A stretch of DNA of 49,552 nt, from the NCBI RefSeq assembly GCF_000423265.1, contig NZ_AUHQ01000012.1, forward strand, positions 1-49,552. The letters are read 5' to 3'. The position numbers and the translations under genes are program-made. The notes below the pieces were generated by a model. The model had not been told where the DNA came from. It was given only the letters and a program-made list of their open reading frames with translations, and did no database searches. The stretch comes from Ligilactobacillus saerimneri DSM 16049 (GTDB lineage Bacteria > Bacillota > Bacilli > Lactobacillales > Lactobacillaceae). Of this stretch, positions 31,140-39,754 are shown piece after piece; within the stretch, counting starts at the first letter, position 1, and each line of letters opens with the position of its first letter.

Positions 31140-33335
31140 TTAGTTGTTGTAACGATCATCGTTCTTAGCAACTTCTGCATCGTAAACTTCACCGTAAGCA
31201 ACAACCTTGTCGCCTTCTTGCTTGAAGTATACACCTTGGATTTCTGGAGCGAATCCAGGGAAGTTGTTGATACCATCTTGTAAGATAGTGAAGTACTTAA
31301 CAGCAGTTTCTGACCACTTTTCACCTGGTGCTACACAGAATACTCCTGGAGGGTATGGAAGAGCACCTTCGAGGGCGATTTCGCCTTCGATCTTGTTCAA
31401 TGGAACAAGCTTGTTGTGGTTGCGGATGAATTCTTGACGAGCTTCGTATGGAAGCATACCTTGTTCTGGGAAGAATTCACGTAAGAAGAGACGCTTCTGG
31501 TATGTGAACGTGTTGTTGTTCTTGTAGAAGTCGTGCAATTCTTGGCAAAGTTCACGGATAGTGTAGCCATTGTAACGTTCTTCGTTAGCAGCGTAGATTG
31601 AAGGAAGAACTTGCTTCAATGGAGCATCTTCTTCGATCAAGCGTTGTAATTGAAGAAGTTGAGTGATCAGGTTGTTCATCTTAGCTGGAGTTTCAGCTGG
31701 AGTCATCAAGAACAAGATAGAGTTCAAGTCAGACTTTTCAGGGATGATACCGTGGTCACGTAAGTAGTTAGCAACGATAGTAGCTGGAACACCGAAGTCT
31801 TCGTAGTCACCAGTTTCTGGGTTGATACCAGGTGTAGTTAACATGAACTTGTTTGGATCAACGTAGTATTGGTTGTCGCCGTAGCCTTCGTAAGCATGCC
31901 ACTTAGCACCCTTTTCAAAGCGCCAGTAGTCAATGTTGTTAGCCATATCTTCAGTGTCGCCATCTTCCCACTTCTTGCCGTTAACAACAGGTGGAACGAA
32001 TGGACGGAACATTGAACCAGCCTTGATCAACTTCTTACGAGCTTCAATGGTAGTAATCAGAAGGTCATGCCATAACTTGCGACCTGCTTCGCCTTCTTGC
32101 ATAGCAGCGTTAACGTCTAATGCTGCATACATTGGGTAGAATGGTGAAGTAGACATGAACAAGTTGAAGGAGTTGTTAAAGTGCTTGTGGTCACAGTAAC
32201 GTAATTGACCCTTGATGTGGCTATCCTTCTTGTGGATTTGTGAAGTTTGTGAGAAGCCGGCTTGTTGCTTGTGAACTGATTGAACAACAATGATACCAGG
32301 ATCTTCTGGACCAAGGTCATCAATCAATAATGGTGAAGAGTTACGCATCATAGGAATGAATTGTTCGTAACCTACCCAAGCAGAGTCGAATTCGATGTAA
32401 TCACAAAGGTGACCGATACGCTTTACAACTTCGTGTGCGTTGTAGATAGTACCATCGTAAGTACCTAATTGGATAACAGCCAGACGGAATGGACGCTTCC
32501 ACTTAGCACGTTCTGGGTCAACCTTAGCTGCCAGTTCACGGATCTTCTTTTCATCGAAGTCGCTGTCGTAGATACCACCGATGAAGCCGTATGGGTTACG
32601 GTTTGTTTGGAGGTAAACAGGACGGCCACCAGCCATAGCTAAAGCTGAGTTGTAAACGGACTTGTGGTTGTTCCGGTCGAACAATACCAAGTCGCCGTTA
32701 GAAACTAAAGCAGATGTTACAGTGTTGTTAGCGTTGGAAGAACCACCTAAAACGAAGTAAGTCTTGTCAGCGTTGTAAACACGTGCAGCATGCTTTTCAG
32801 CAGCAACAGCAGGACCTTCGTGGATCAGCAAGTCACCCAAGGCAACGTCAGCGTTACATAAGTCTGCACGGAAGACAGTTTCGCCGAAGAAGTCGTAGAA
32901 TTCACGACCAGCTGGGTGCTTTCTGTAGTATTGACCACCTTGGTGACCTGGGCAGTCGAATTGGATTAAACCACGGCTAACGTATTCTTTCAATGACTTG
33001 AAGAATGGTGGTAAAATGCTGTCTTCGTAGTTGTTAACAGCAGTTTCGATTTCACGAGCGTTAACAGTAGCATCAAATTTGTTTTCCAAATCAATGATGT
33101 GGAAAATCTTCTTCAGCTCATCAGCACTGATAGCTTGGGCATCCTTAGTTACGGCAAAAACAGGAATACCAAACTTAGTTGCATCAGCAGCGTCGATGAC
33201 ATCTGTTTCGTAATCCATTGCGATAACAGCACCGACATCAGTAAAATCAGAGCCTACAGCATCGACAACAACGCGGTCAGTATCGAAATATTGACGCGCT
33301 TCTTGAGTCGAAGCAATTTTAAGAGAAGAACTCAT
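31140..33335 (-). CDS. odc: PLP-dependent inducible ornithine decarboxylase
   Basis: A 731-residue fold-I decarboxylase that converts ornithine to putrescine and CO2 and consumes a proton in the cytoplasm. From memory the sequence matches the crystallised Lactobacillus sp. 30a enzyme: mature N-terminus SSSLKIASTQEARQYF and PLP lysine at residue 356 here, 355 after Met removal, in SVHKQQAGFSQTS. Layout: wing domain (about 1-107), PLP domain, C-terminal domain. The 30a enzyme is a dodecamer activated by GTP. ATG at 33335 is preferred over the adjacent ATG at 33338: it is 7 bases from AGGAGG and gives the known N-terminus. It has no transporter next to it; the antiporter at 8280 is the likely partner. 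Strong high-expression codon bias. Confidence 0.96.
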   Translation of the reverse strand: MSSSLKIASTQEARQYFDTDRVVVDAVGSDFTDVGAVIAMDYETDVIDAADATKFGIPVFAVTKDAQAISADELKKIFHIIDLENKFDATVNAREIETAVNNYEDSILPPFFKSLKEYVSRGLIQFDCPGHQGGQYYRKHPAGREFYDFFGETVFRADLCNADVALGDLLIHEGPAVAAEKHAARVYNADKTYFVLGGSSNANNTVTSALVSNGDLVLFDRNNHKSVYNSALAMAGGRPVYLQTNRNPYGFIGGIYDSDFDEKKIRELAAKVDPERAKWKRPFRLAVIQLGTYDGTIYNAHEVVKRIGHLCDYIEFDSAWVGYEQFIPMMRNSSPLLIDDLGPEDPGIIVVQSVHKQQAGFSQTSQIHKKDSHIKGQLRYCDHKHFNNSFNLFMSTSPFYPMYAALDVNAAMQEGEAGRKLWHDLLITTIEARKKLIKAGSMFRPFVPPVVNGKKWEDGDTEDMANNIDYWRFEKGAKWHAYEGYGDNQYYVDPNKFMLTTPGINPETGDYEDFGVPATIVANYLRDHGIIPEKSDLNSILFLMTPAETPAKMNNLITQLLQLQRLIEEDAPLKQVLPSIYAANEERYNGYTIRELCQELHDFYKNNNTFTYQKRLFLREFFPEQGMLPYEARQEFIRNHNKLVPLNKIEGEIALEGALPYPPGVFCVAPGEKWSETAVKYFTILQDGINNFPGFAPEIQGVYFKQEGDKVVAYGEVYDAEVAKNDDRYNN

Positions 33336-33417
33336 CATAAAACCTCCTAAAAATATGTAAATCCGTAATTACAACACACTATGTGATGTAACCGAATTCA
33401 ACTTGAATACATAATCT

Positions 33418-33445
33418 AGTATAAACCATTATTGATTTTAATCAA
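33418..33445 (-). promoter_or_regulatory. promoter of odc
   Basis: On the minus strand TTGATT (33440-33445), 16-base spacer, TATACT (33418-33423). Leader of about 75 bases, much shorter than that of ldc. Confidence 0.6.
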
Positions 33446-33936
33446 GGCGGAATCATCCTTATTTTTCTTTAAAAGAATAAAAAAATAGAACTAAAAATTA
33501 ATGGGAACAAACGCCGTCGTATAAGTAAAGGTAACGGTTACTTTAAAAGTGAAAAAGGGAATGTTTGCAACTGAGACAATAATGAGAATGTGTATAAAAA
33601 GGCGGATGCGAATTATTGCGGAACTAGGGGGCTTTGTGGATCAAATATAACTAATTACTGTTTATATATGAAATATTAATCTTTTTCGATTTAAATAAGA
33701 AAGTTGTAAAGCGAAATGTTTGTAATTTACCCGTCTAAAGTGGCTTGAACGGGAAGGGGACAACTTAGGTATGTTCATATTATATAATCATAATCTGTTA
33801 TTAATAGTTAAATAATTACTATATTTCAATGAGAAAGGTGCTAATTTGCCCCCCAATGAATTTTAAATTATTTTTACCAGATGATTTTTATCGGATAACT
33901 TCATGGAAAGATAGTTACTAATCAATCGTTTTACCC
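33446..33936. other. long AT-rich intergenic region between odc and prs
   Basis: About 490 bases between two divergent genes with no open frame or coding remnant that I could recognise. The only clear structure is GTAAC-G-GTTAC (33531-33541), a perfect short palindrome about 90 bases upstream of the odc -35. A weaker CCCGT/ACGGG pair lies near 33730-33755. Confidence 0.5.
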
Positions 33937-33942
33937 TATAAT
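33937..33942 (+). promoter_or_regulatory. -10 element of prs
   Basis: TATAAT at 33937-33942. The best -35 candidate, TTACTA at 33915-33920, is weak. The start codon is 33 bases further on. Confidence 0.5.
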
Positions 33943-33974
33943 AGGGACAGTAGGATTATATATTGGAGGGCATT

Positions 33975-34940
33975 ATGGAAAATAATACTGCTAGTTTAAA
34001 ACTGTTTGCATTGAACTCAAATCCAGAATTATCACAAAAGATTGCTACCGAATTGGGAGCAGATCTATGCAGTGCTTCAGTTAAGCATTTTAGCGATGGT
34101 GAAATTCAAATCAACATTGATGAAAGTGTCCGGGGAGCGGATGTCTTCGTTGTGCAATCAATTTCTGACCCAGTTAATGAAAACTTCATGGAATTGATGA
34201 TTATGATCGATGCTTTGCGGCGCGCAAGTGCTGAAACAATTAATGTTGTGATTCCTTATTATGGATATGCACGGGCAGACCGGAAAGCGCGTGCACGGGA
34301 ACCGATCACCGCTAAGATGGTGGCTAATTTCATTCAAACAGCAGGTGCTGATCGGGTAGTTTCTATGGATTTGCATGCTGGTCAGCTCCAAGGCTTCTTC
34401 AATATTCCAGTCGACCACTTGCTGGCAATTTTTACCCAAGTGGATTATTTCAAGAAGATTGGTCTCGACAAGGATGTTGTGGTGATTGCGCCAGATCATA
34501 GCAGTGCCAAGAAAGCACGGAACATGGCCCAACTACTCAAAGCACCAATTGCAATCATTGATAAGCGGGATGAGAATTCTCTGGAAACAATTCATGATCA
34601 GACGGTTATTGGCAACGTTGCCGGTAAGAACTGCATCATCCTGGATGATATGATTGATACCGGTGTTCGGATGACAGATGCGGCCAAAGCATTGAAGATG
34701 GCTAATGCCAAGGATATCTATGCCTGCGCAACACACGCTGTTTTCTCTGGCAAAGCTGTAGAAAGCTTGCGTGATTCTGATATCAAGCAAGTGATTGTGA
34801 CAGACACGATTGCTATTCCGGAAGAAAAGCAATTCGCTCAACTCAAGGTGTTATCCGTAGCACCAGTATTTGCTCAAGCAATTTCGCTGATTTACCATAA
34901 TCAGTCGGTCGATAGTCTATTTGAACAACACGAAATTTAA
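33975..34940 (+). CDS. prs: ribose-phosphate pyrophosphokinase
   Basis: A 321-residue enzyme that makes PRPP from ribose 5-phosphate and ATP, feeding purine, pyrimidine and NAD synthesis (including the pncB reaction encoded here). Visible: FSDGEIQINIDESVRGADVFVVQS, RADRKARAREPITAKMVANF (the flexible ATP loop region), DLHAGQLQGFF, and the PRPP loop CIILDDMIDTGVRMTDAA. ATG at 33975 follows TTGGAGGG; the TTG at 33963 lies on that site. Monocistronic. Confidence 0.96.
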   Translation: MENNTASLKLFALNSNPELSQKIATELGADLCSASVKHFSDGEIQINIDESVRGADVFVVQSISDPVNENFMELMIMIDALRRASAETINVVIPYYGYARADRKARAREPITAKMVANFIQTAGADRVVSMDLHAGQLQGFFNIPVDHLLAIFTQVDYFKKIGLDKDVVVIAPDHSSAKKARNMAQLLKAPIAIIDKRDENSLETIHDQTVIGNVAGKNCIILDDMIDTGVRMTDAAKALKMANAKDIYACATHAVFSGKAVESLRDSDIKQVIVTDTIAIPEEKQFAQLKVLSVAPVFAQAISLIYHNQSVDSLFEQHEI

Positions 34941-34959
34941 TTCTTGCGATAAATATAGC

Positions 34960-35002
34960 AAAGCGGGAAGCACACGAAAAAAATGTGCTCCCCGCTTTTT
35001 TG
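34960..35002. terminator. bidirectional terminator between prs and the hrt operon
   Basis: AAAGCGGGAAGCACA pairs with TGTGCTCCCCGCTTT (one mismatch), with A-rich and T-rich flanks. Confidence 0.88.
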
Positions 35003-35003
35003 T

Positions 35004-35675
35004 TTATCGGGTAATTGTTAATTTTCCATCATTCAATGTATAAATTTTATCGGCAAAATCTTTGAGGCGCAGGTCGTGAGTTACCACTACTACTGCCTTG
35101 TGTTGCTGATGTACAACGGCCTGTAAAAGTTGACCCGTTTCACGTACCCGTGGACTGTCAAGAGCAGCAGTTGGCTCATCAGCTAAAATGATTGCTGGAT
35201 CGGCATATAATGCCCGTGCGATTGCTACCCGCTGTTTCTGCCCACCAGATAGCTGCTCCGGAAATTTATGCTTGAGCTCGGCAATGCCTAGTTGTTTCAA
35301 CAAGCGATCCAGTTCTTGTGGCGAAAGATTCCCTTTTTTGACTCGGTCAACTAGAGCAAACTGATCAGCGACATCAAGGTAAGGCACTAAGCTGGATGAC
35401 TGGAGAACAAAGCCAATTTTATTCAGGCGAACTTGTTCCCGCTGTTGGGGAGTTAACTGATCGATTTGCTGGTCTGCGATGCTTACTGTACCTGTGGACG
35501 GTGTTTGCAGACCACCGGCAATCGTTAAAAAGGTACTCTTGCCGGAACCAGAGGGACCTAAGATAAGCACTAGTTCACCATATTCAGCTTGAAAATCAAG
35601 ATCTTTTAGCACATGAACACGTGCGGACCCAGACCCAAAAAACTTATTGATATTGTGTAAATGAATTGCTGTCAT
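35004..35675 (-). CDS. hrtA: haem-efflux ABC transporter ATPase (HrtA-like)
   Basis: A 223-residue MacB/LolD-type ABC ATPase. Walker A GPSGSGKST, signature LSGGQKQR, Walker B IILADEPTAALD and switch His in VVVTHDLRL are intact. In the Lactococcus HrtRBA system, HrtA energises HrtB to remove toxic haem from the membrane. The assignment rests on gene order (R-B-A), on the HrtR-like regulator and on its operators. ATG at 35675 has GGAGG 8 bases upstream. Last gene of the operon. Confidence 0.82.
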   Translation of the reverse strand: MTAIHLHNINKFFGSGSARVHVLKDLDFQAEYGELVLILGPSGSGKSTFLTIAGGLQTPSTGTVSIADQQIDQLTPQQREQVRLNKIGFVLQSSSLVPYLDVADQFALVDRVKKGNLSPQELDRLLKQLGIAELKHKFPEQLSGGQKQRVAIARALYADPAIILADEPTAALDSPRVRETGQLLQAVVHQQHKAVVVVTHDLRLKDFADKIYTLNDGKLTITR

Positions 35676-35679
35676 AAAA

Positions 35680-36741
35680 TTAACCTCCAATTACTGTGAT
35701 TGGATCGACTTTAGCTATTACACGACCAGGGATCAGTGCCCCAAGGAAGGCCATTAAGAGCAGCCCCAGTGCCCCTAAACCTAGTAGGGGGAGGTCAAAT
35801 GACACGGGGACACCAGCTGGTAAAGCCAAATCTGTTCCGTATGTTAAAAGGGTTCCGATAACAAGTCCGATTACAGTGAGCAAACCAGCCTGCAATAAAG
35901 TGGCAGTAACCAGCAAGCGGGCAGGAATCCCTTGAGCTCGGAGAACCGCATAGTTGGGTAACTTTTGCATTGTAATAATGTATAGAAAAACAGCGATGAT
36001 AATGAGTGAGATCACTAGTAAAAAACCAATCATAAAAATGAAGGTGCTATTTTGAGCCGCATATCCCGGTAATTTTGCAATGAAGTCAGCAACAGGGTAT
36101 GTTTTCGAGTTGGCAGATGGAGCCGGGAGGTTTTTGTGGGAACTAACTAGTGCACTGCCACCAAAAGTTGCTGGTAATTGGCGAATATTAGCCCACGCAG
36201 CAATGTTTCCGTAAATGACGGGTGTAACACTCATCTTAGCGTTATGAGTAAAGCCAACAATAGTATATTTTTGTGGATCAGAGTTAAAGGTAAACTGGTC
36301 GCCAATTTTCAGACCTTTATCTGCCAGGCTATCATCGACCACTAGCTGGTATTTTCCACGCAGCTGGTGACCAGTAGTGATCTTTATCTGGGAGGCAAGA
36401 GCTTGATTAGGATTGATCCCGATAAAAGTTCCAGAGATATTGGCATGGTGCGGACGTTTAGCAACAATGGTTGCCTGACCGATAACAGATACCTGGTGAT
36501 TTTGTGTTCCTTTAGCGACTTCTTGGTTAGTTAGAAGGGATTGACGTAGGTTGGTATCAGCATCTTTGTTGAGGACAATCTTTTTGATTTGCCATGAATC
36601 AATGGCAGCGGTATTTTGGTTGGCTAAACCAGAAGCCAGACCGGTTAAAATGAAAATCATATAAGAAATTAGGGCAATCATTGCAATAACGAGCCCATAC
36701 CGGAGTTTTTCGTGGCGTAATTCTTTTAATGCTAAAAACAT
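35680..36741 (-). CDS. hrtB: haem-efflux ABC transporter permease (HrtB-like, FtsX/MacB fold)
   Basis: A 353-residue permease with the FtsX topology: one N-terminal membrane segment (about 15-40), an extracellular domain of about 190 residues, and three C-terminal segments (about 235-350). The opening MFLALKELRHEKLRYGLVIAMIALISYMIFIL is typical of HrtB/YtsD-like permeases. The start ATG at 36741 has GAGGAGG 7 bases upstream, within the end of the regulator gene; three bases separate the two frames. It is expected to pair with the ATPase encoded next. Confidence 0.82.
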   Translation of the reverse strand: MFLALKELRHEKLRYGLVIAMIALISYMIFILTGLASGLANQNTAAIDSWQIKKIVLNKDADTNLRQSLLTNQEVAKGTQNHQVSVIGQATIVAKRPHHANISGTFIGINPNQALASQIKITTGHQLRGKYQLVVDDSLADKGLKIGDQFTFNSDPQKYTIVGFTHNAKMSVTPVIYGNIAAWANIRQLPATFGGSALVSSHKNLPAPSANSKTYPVADFIAKLPGYAAQNSTFIFMIGFLLVISLIIIAVFLYIITMQKLPNYAVLRAQGIPARLLVTATLLQAGLLTVIGLVIGTLLTYGTDLALPAGVPVSFDLPLLGLGALGLLLMAFLGALIPGRVIAKVDPITVIGG

Positions 36742-36743
36742 AG

Positions 36744-37262
36744 TCAATCCTCCTCTGAAAATAAGTGCTTTAAGGCTGTATTAAGTCGGGTCAAAATCAA
36801 CGCTTGAGTGGCAGAATCCGATGTGGCAATAGCCTCGCGCAGGGCTGCATGGCTCAGGGTAGCAGCAGCCCATGTTTTTGCATCAGAATCTAGTGGTACT
36901 GATGTGGAGACATTTTGTTCATTAAATAAAAGATGGTTCTTGATAAATAAAAAGTATTCACTAGCTACCGCTTGTTCAAGGAAGGAGCGGGTAAAGTTAG
37001 TATAGGTGGCAGCCGAGTGTGCAACTGGCGGAGCAGGAATGGCGCGATGAATTGTTTGGATTGCTAGTTGGTAAACAAAGTGATAAGCATCATTTAAATC
37101 AGTGAAATATTTATAAAAAGCCCCGCGCGCGATCGCAGCCTCTTTAACGATGGGGGCTACTTGAGCATCGGCCAGGGGATGGTGCGAGAACTCTGTGACC
37201 AGAGCATGGATGATCCGGTCCTTTTTCGGTGTGGGTAGGTTTAAAAAAGTCGAACTAGGCAT
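36744..37262 (-). CDS. hrtR: TetR-family haem-sensing repressor (HrtR-like)
   Basis: A 172-residue TetR-family regulator with an N-terminal HTH (VAPIVKEAAIARGAFYKYFTDLNDAYHFV, about 35-63). By ungapped comparison with Lactococcus HrtR as I remember it, MPxST, EF, IVK, RGxFYxYFxDLxDAY and His72 align. His72 is one of the two haem ligands I recall for that protein (His72 and His149). His138 could be the second ligand. Two palindromes of the HrtR operator type lie directly upstream. Haem binding would release the repressor and turn on hrtRBA. ATG at 37262 follows AGGAGAG. First gene of the operon. Confidence 0.78.
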   Translation of the reverse strand: MPSSTFLNLPTPKKDRIIHALVTEFSHHPLADAQVAPIVKEAAIARGAFYKYFTDLNDAYHFVYQLAIQTIHRAIPAPPVAHSAATYTNFTRSFLEQAVASEYFLFIKNHLLFNEQNVSTSVPLDSDAKTWAAATLSHAALREAIATSDSATQALILTRLNTALKHLFSEED

Positions 37263-37291
37263 AATTCTCTCCTGTATTCTTTAGCATCTAT

Positions 37292-37306
37292 GTGACACGA
37301 TGTCAC
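37292..37306 (-). promoter_or_regulatory. HrtR-type operator, proximal
   Basis: GTGACACGATGTCAC, a 15-bp palindrome matching the recalled HrtR operator core GACAC-N-TGTC pattern. It lies just downstream of the predicted transcription start. Confidence 0.7.
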
Positions 37307-37317
37307 TTTTAAAATCA

Positions 37318-37345
37318 AGAATAACACAAAGTGACACGGTGTCAA
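37318..37345 (-). promoter_or_regulatory. hrtRBA promoter with distal HrtR-type operator
   Basis: On the minus strand TTGACA (37340-37345), 16-base spacer, TATTCT (37318-37323). The palindrome TGACACGGTGTCA (37332-37344) overlaps the -35. The two operator centres are 39 bases apart. Confidence 0.65.
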
Positions 37346-37361
37346 CTAAAATGTGGGAGGG

Positions 37362-37403
37362 TTGACAAAAAGTAAGTGTTCTTATGATATATGCATGTGC
37401 ATA
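37362..37403 (+). promoter_or_regulatory. promoter-like element and palindrome upstream of the broken SDR gene
   Basis: TTGACA (37362-37367) followed by TATGAT (37383-37388, spacer 15) or TGATAT. Directly after it is the perfect palindrome TATGCA-TG-TGCATA (37390-37403), in position for an operator. The distal HrtR site lies 17 bases upstream of the -35. Confidence 0.45.
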
Positions 37404-37430
37404 CAAATTAATAATCAGGAGGAAACTATT

Positions 37431-38246
37431 ATGAAGAAAATTCTAGTTTTAGGGGCCGCTGGACAAATTGCGCGTCAATTTAGTCAACGGCTATTGGCCG
37501 GAACGGACATGGAACTTGTCTTATATGGGCGGAATATCAGTACCCGTCTGGCTGCGTTAAAAGGAGACCAGGTTAGCCTGGTTGATGGGACTTTCCAAGA
37601 CCAAAAGGCACTAATGCAGGCCTTGCAAGGCGTTGACTTAGTTTATCTAAATGCGATGTCTGATGCTTAGGCAACTCAAACAATCATTAGCGCGATGAAG
37701 CAGGTAGGAGTTACCCACCTGATCGGGGCTACAATTGCGGGGACAGAAGGAGAAGTACCTCAACCACTGGTAGGCTGGACCGAAGCTAATTTACCGGCTG
37801 CTTATATTGCTTCAATCTCAGGCACAGTGACCGGGCCAGGACAAGCTATCTATTCGGTAACTAAAGCGGCTGTCATCATGATGAGTGAGGCGTTGGCTGA
37901 TGAGGTAGCACCGTTTGGGATCCAGGTAACTGCTGTTGGTCCTAGCGGAGTGCGCACTGACTTTTTGGATGACCGTTCGATGAAACGGCCCCAAAAGCAA
38001 CTGCCAGAATACCAGGTGGTACGGCAAACAATGGCCGGCTTGGCCCAACTCAATCACAACCAAAGTGGGGACCCCGAATTGGTCGGCCAGGCAATCATTA
38101 CCCTGGCTCAAATGGAAGAAATGCCGCGGCGACTGTATCTGGGCAACTGGTCTTTAGGCGCCCTCCAGCAAAAAATCGGAACGTTGGTAGAAGAAATTAA
38201 CCGTAACGTTGCTTTGAGTCAAAGTATTGACTGGCCAGTAGAATAA
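37431..38246 (+). pseudogene. broken chimera: NmrA-like N-terminal half fused to the C-terminal half of a classical SDR
   Basis: ATG at 37431 (AGGAGG 8 bases upstream) opens MKKILVLGAAGQIARQF, the NAD(P)-binding start of an atypical NmrA-like reductase, continuing through GVDLVYLNAMSDA. An in-frame TAG at 37668-37670 stops it. The frame then continues AMKQVGVTHLIGATIAGTEGEVP, still NmrA-like. From about 37800 it becomes a classical short-chain dehydrogenase: IASISGTVTGPGQ, the catalytic YSVTK, and SEALADEVAPFGIQVTAVGP with GVRTDF, to a stop at 38246. The two halves belong to different SDR subfamilies, so a deletion joining two genes is the likely origin, followed or preceded by the nonsense change. 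Translation as two separate pieces is possible but unlikely to give an enzyme. Confidence 0.75.
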
Positions 38247-38266
38247 AAAGTTTCCTCCTTGATTTG

Positions 38267-38275
38267 TGGTATAAT
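38267..38275 (+). promoter_or_regulatory. extended -10 promoter of pepC
   Basis: TGG followed by TATAAT, 30 bases before the pepC start codon; no clear -35. Confidence 0.55.
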
Positions 38276-38304
38276 CGAACAAAATTAGCGGAAGTGGTGA
38301 AAGA

Positions 38305-39642
38305 ATGGAAAATGAATCAATGCCAGTGTCAGCTCAGATCACAGCTGCAGACCTAGCACGGTACGAACAGGAATTAGCCGCGTATCCGGGAGCAGAGCCG
38401 TTGGCCAGAGCAGTTCAAAACACTGGAGTGGTCGAAGCTAGCAAGAATTTTGCGGCTAAGCAACATCTGGACCATGTCTTTTCAGTTGAAGTTAAGACTG
38501 GCAAGGTTACCAACCAGAAGCAATCAGGACGTTGCTGGTTGTTTGCAACCCTGAATACGTTGCGTCATCAGTTAGTACAAGAGTTAAAATTGAAAGATTT
38601 CGAGTTTTCTCAAAACTACAATGCTTTCTATGATCGCCTTGAAAAGGCTAATGCATTTTATGAACGGATCATTGCTACAGCCGACCGTCCCCTTAACGAT
38701 CGGTTAGTCCAGTGGAACCTGAGCTGGAATGACAGTGACGGCGGGCAGTGGTCCAATGCGGTAGCATTGATTGAAAAGTACGGACTGGTGCCCAAGAGTG
38801 CGATGGAAGAAACTTTTACCAGCTCTAACACTGCCGGGTTAAATACAACCCTGCAATGGAAGCTGCGGCGCGATGCCATGTTTTTACGGCGAATGATAGC
38901 TGCCGGTCAAACTCCGGCTGCAGTTGCTGAACAAAAACAGGCCTTTTTGAGTGAGGTTTACCGGATGTTAGTTTTTGCCTTTGGTAAACCAGTTGAAAAA
39001 TTTGATTTCGAATACCGGGACAAGGATAACAACTACCACATTGTGCGGAACCTAACTCCACAGGAATTCTATGCCAAGTACATCAAAGTTGACTTTAATG
39101 ATTATGTTTGTTTGACAGACGCACCGGACCACGAGTTAGGTAAGGTATATTCTCTTCCAAGCCAAGATTATATTGCTGGTGGTCGGACGAACCAATTCGT
39201 AATTGTGGATACAGCAGCGTTAAAGCAGGCGACAATTGTGCAGCTACAAGCGGGTGAGACAGCTTGGTTTGGATGTGATGTGGGCGCGGATTCTGACCGT
39301 AAGGCCGGGATTTTAGACCCAGATTTCTTCAAGCAAGATGAACTCTTTGGGGTGGATTTGAGTTTCTCCAAACAGGATCGGCTCGCCAGCGGGCAGGGGG
39401 AAGTTTCCCATGCAATGACGATGACAGGCGTTGATCTGGTTGAAGGTCAACCAACGAAATGGAAAGTTGAAAACTCGTGGGGTGACAAGCCTGGGCAAGC
39501 GGGATATTTCATTATGACTGATAAATGGTTTGATAATTATATGTATGAAGTGATCATCAACAAGAAGTACCTGACCCCGGCACAAAAGGAATTGTTGCAC
39601 CAAGAACCTATTCCATTGGCACCTTGGGACTCATTGAAATAG
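38305..39642 (+). CDS. pepC: aminopeptidase C (bleomycin hydrolase family, C1B)
   Basis: A 445-residue cytoplasmic cysteine aminopeptidase, expected as a hexamer with a narrow entry to the active sites. It trims peptides after uptake. Catalytic Cys77 lies in NQKQSGRCWLFATLN, the histidine in VSHAMTMTGVDL and the asparagine in WKVENSWGDKPG. Length is that of lactic acid bacterial PepC (about 449). The C-terminal PWDSLK would reach into the active-site cleft as in the family. ATG at 38305 with a weak ribosome site (GGAAGTGGTGA). Monocistronic. Confidence 0.96.
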   Translation: MENESMPVSAQITAADLARYEQELAAYPGAEPLARAVQNTGVVEASKNFAAKQHLDHVFSVEVKTGKVTNQKQSGRCWLFATLNTLRHQLVQELKLKDFEFSQNYNAFYDRLEKANAFYERIIATADRPLNDRLVQWNLSWNDSDGGQWSNAVALIEKYGLVPKSAMEETFTSSNTAGLNTTLQWKLRRDAMFLRRMIAAGQTPAAVAEQKQAFLSEVYRMLVFAFGKPVEKFDFEYRDKDNNYHIVRNLTPQEFYAKYIKVDFNDYVCLTDAPDHELGKVYSLPSQDYIAGGRTNQFVIVDTAALKQATIVQLQAGETAWFGCDVGADSDRKAGILDPDFFKQDELFGVDLSFSKQDRLASGQGEVSHAMTMTGVDLVEGQPTKWKVENSWGDKPGQAGYFIMTDKWFDNYMYEVIINKKYLTPAQKELLHQEPIPLAPWDSLK

Positions 39643-39705
39643 GCTGTTGGGTTAAGCACTGACAGGAAAATATGATGGATCTTTGCAACTAATATTGGTA
39701 AAGAT

Positions 39706-39754
39706 CGACGGGGCTGGGAGAAAACTTTATTTTCTCTCAGCCTCGTTCTTTTTA
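39706..39754 (+). terminator. terminator of pepC
   Basis: GGGGCTGGGAGAAAA pairs with TTTTCTCTCAGCCTC around a short loop, followed by GTTCTTTTT. Confidence 0.88.
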
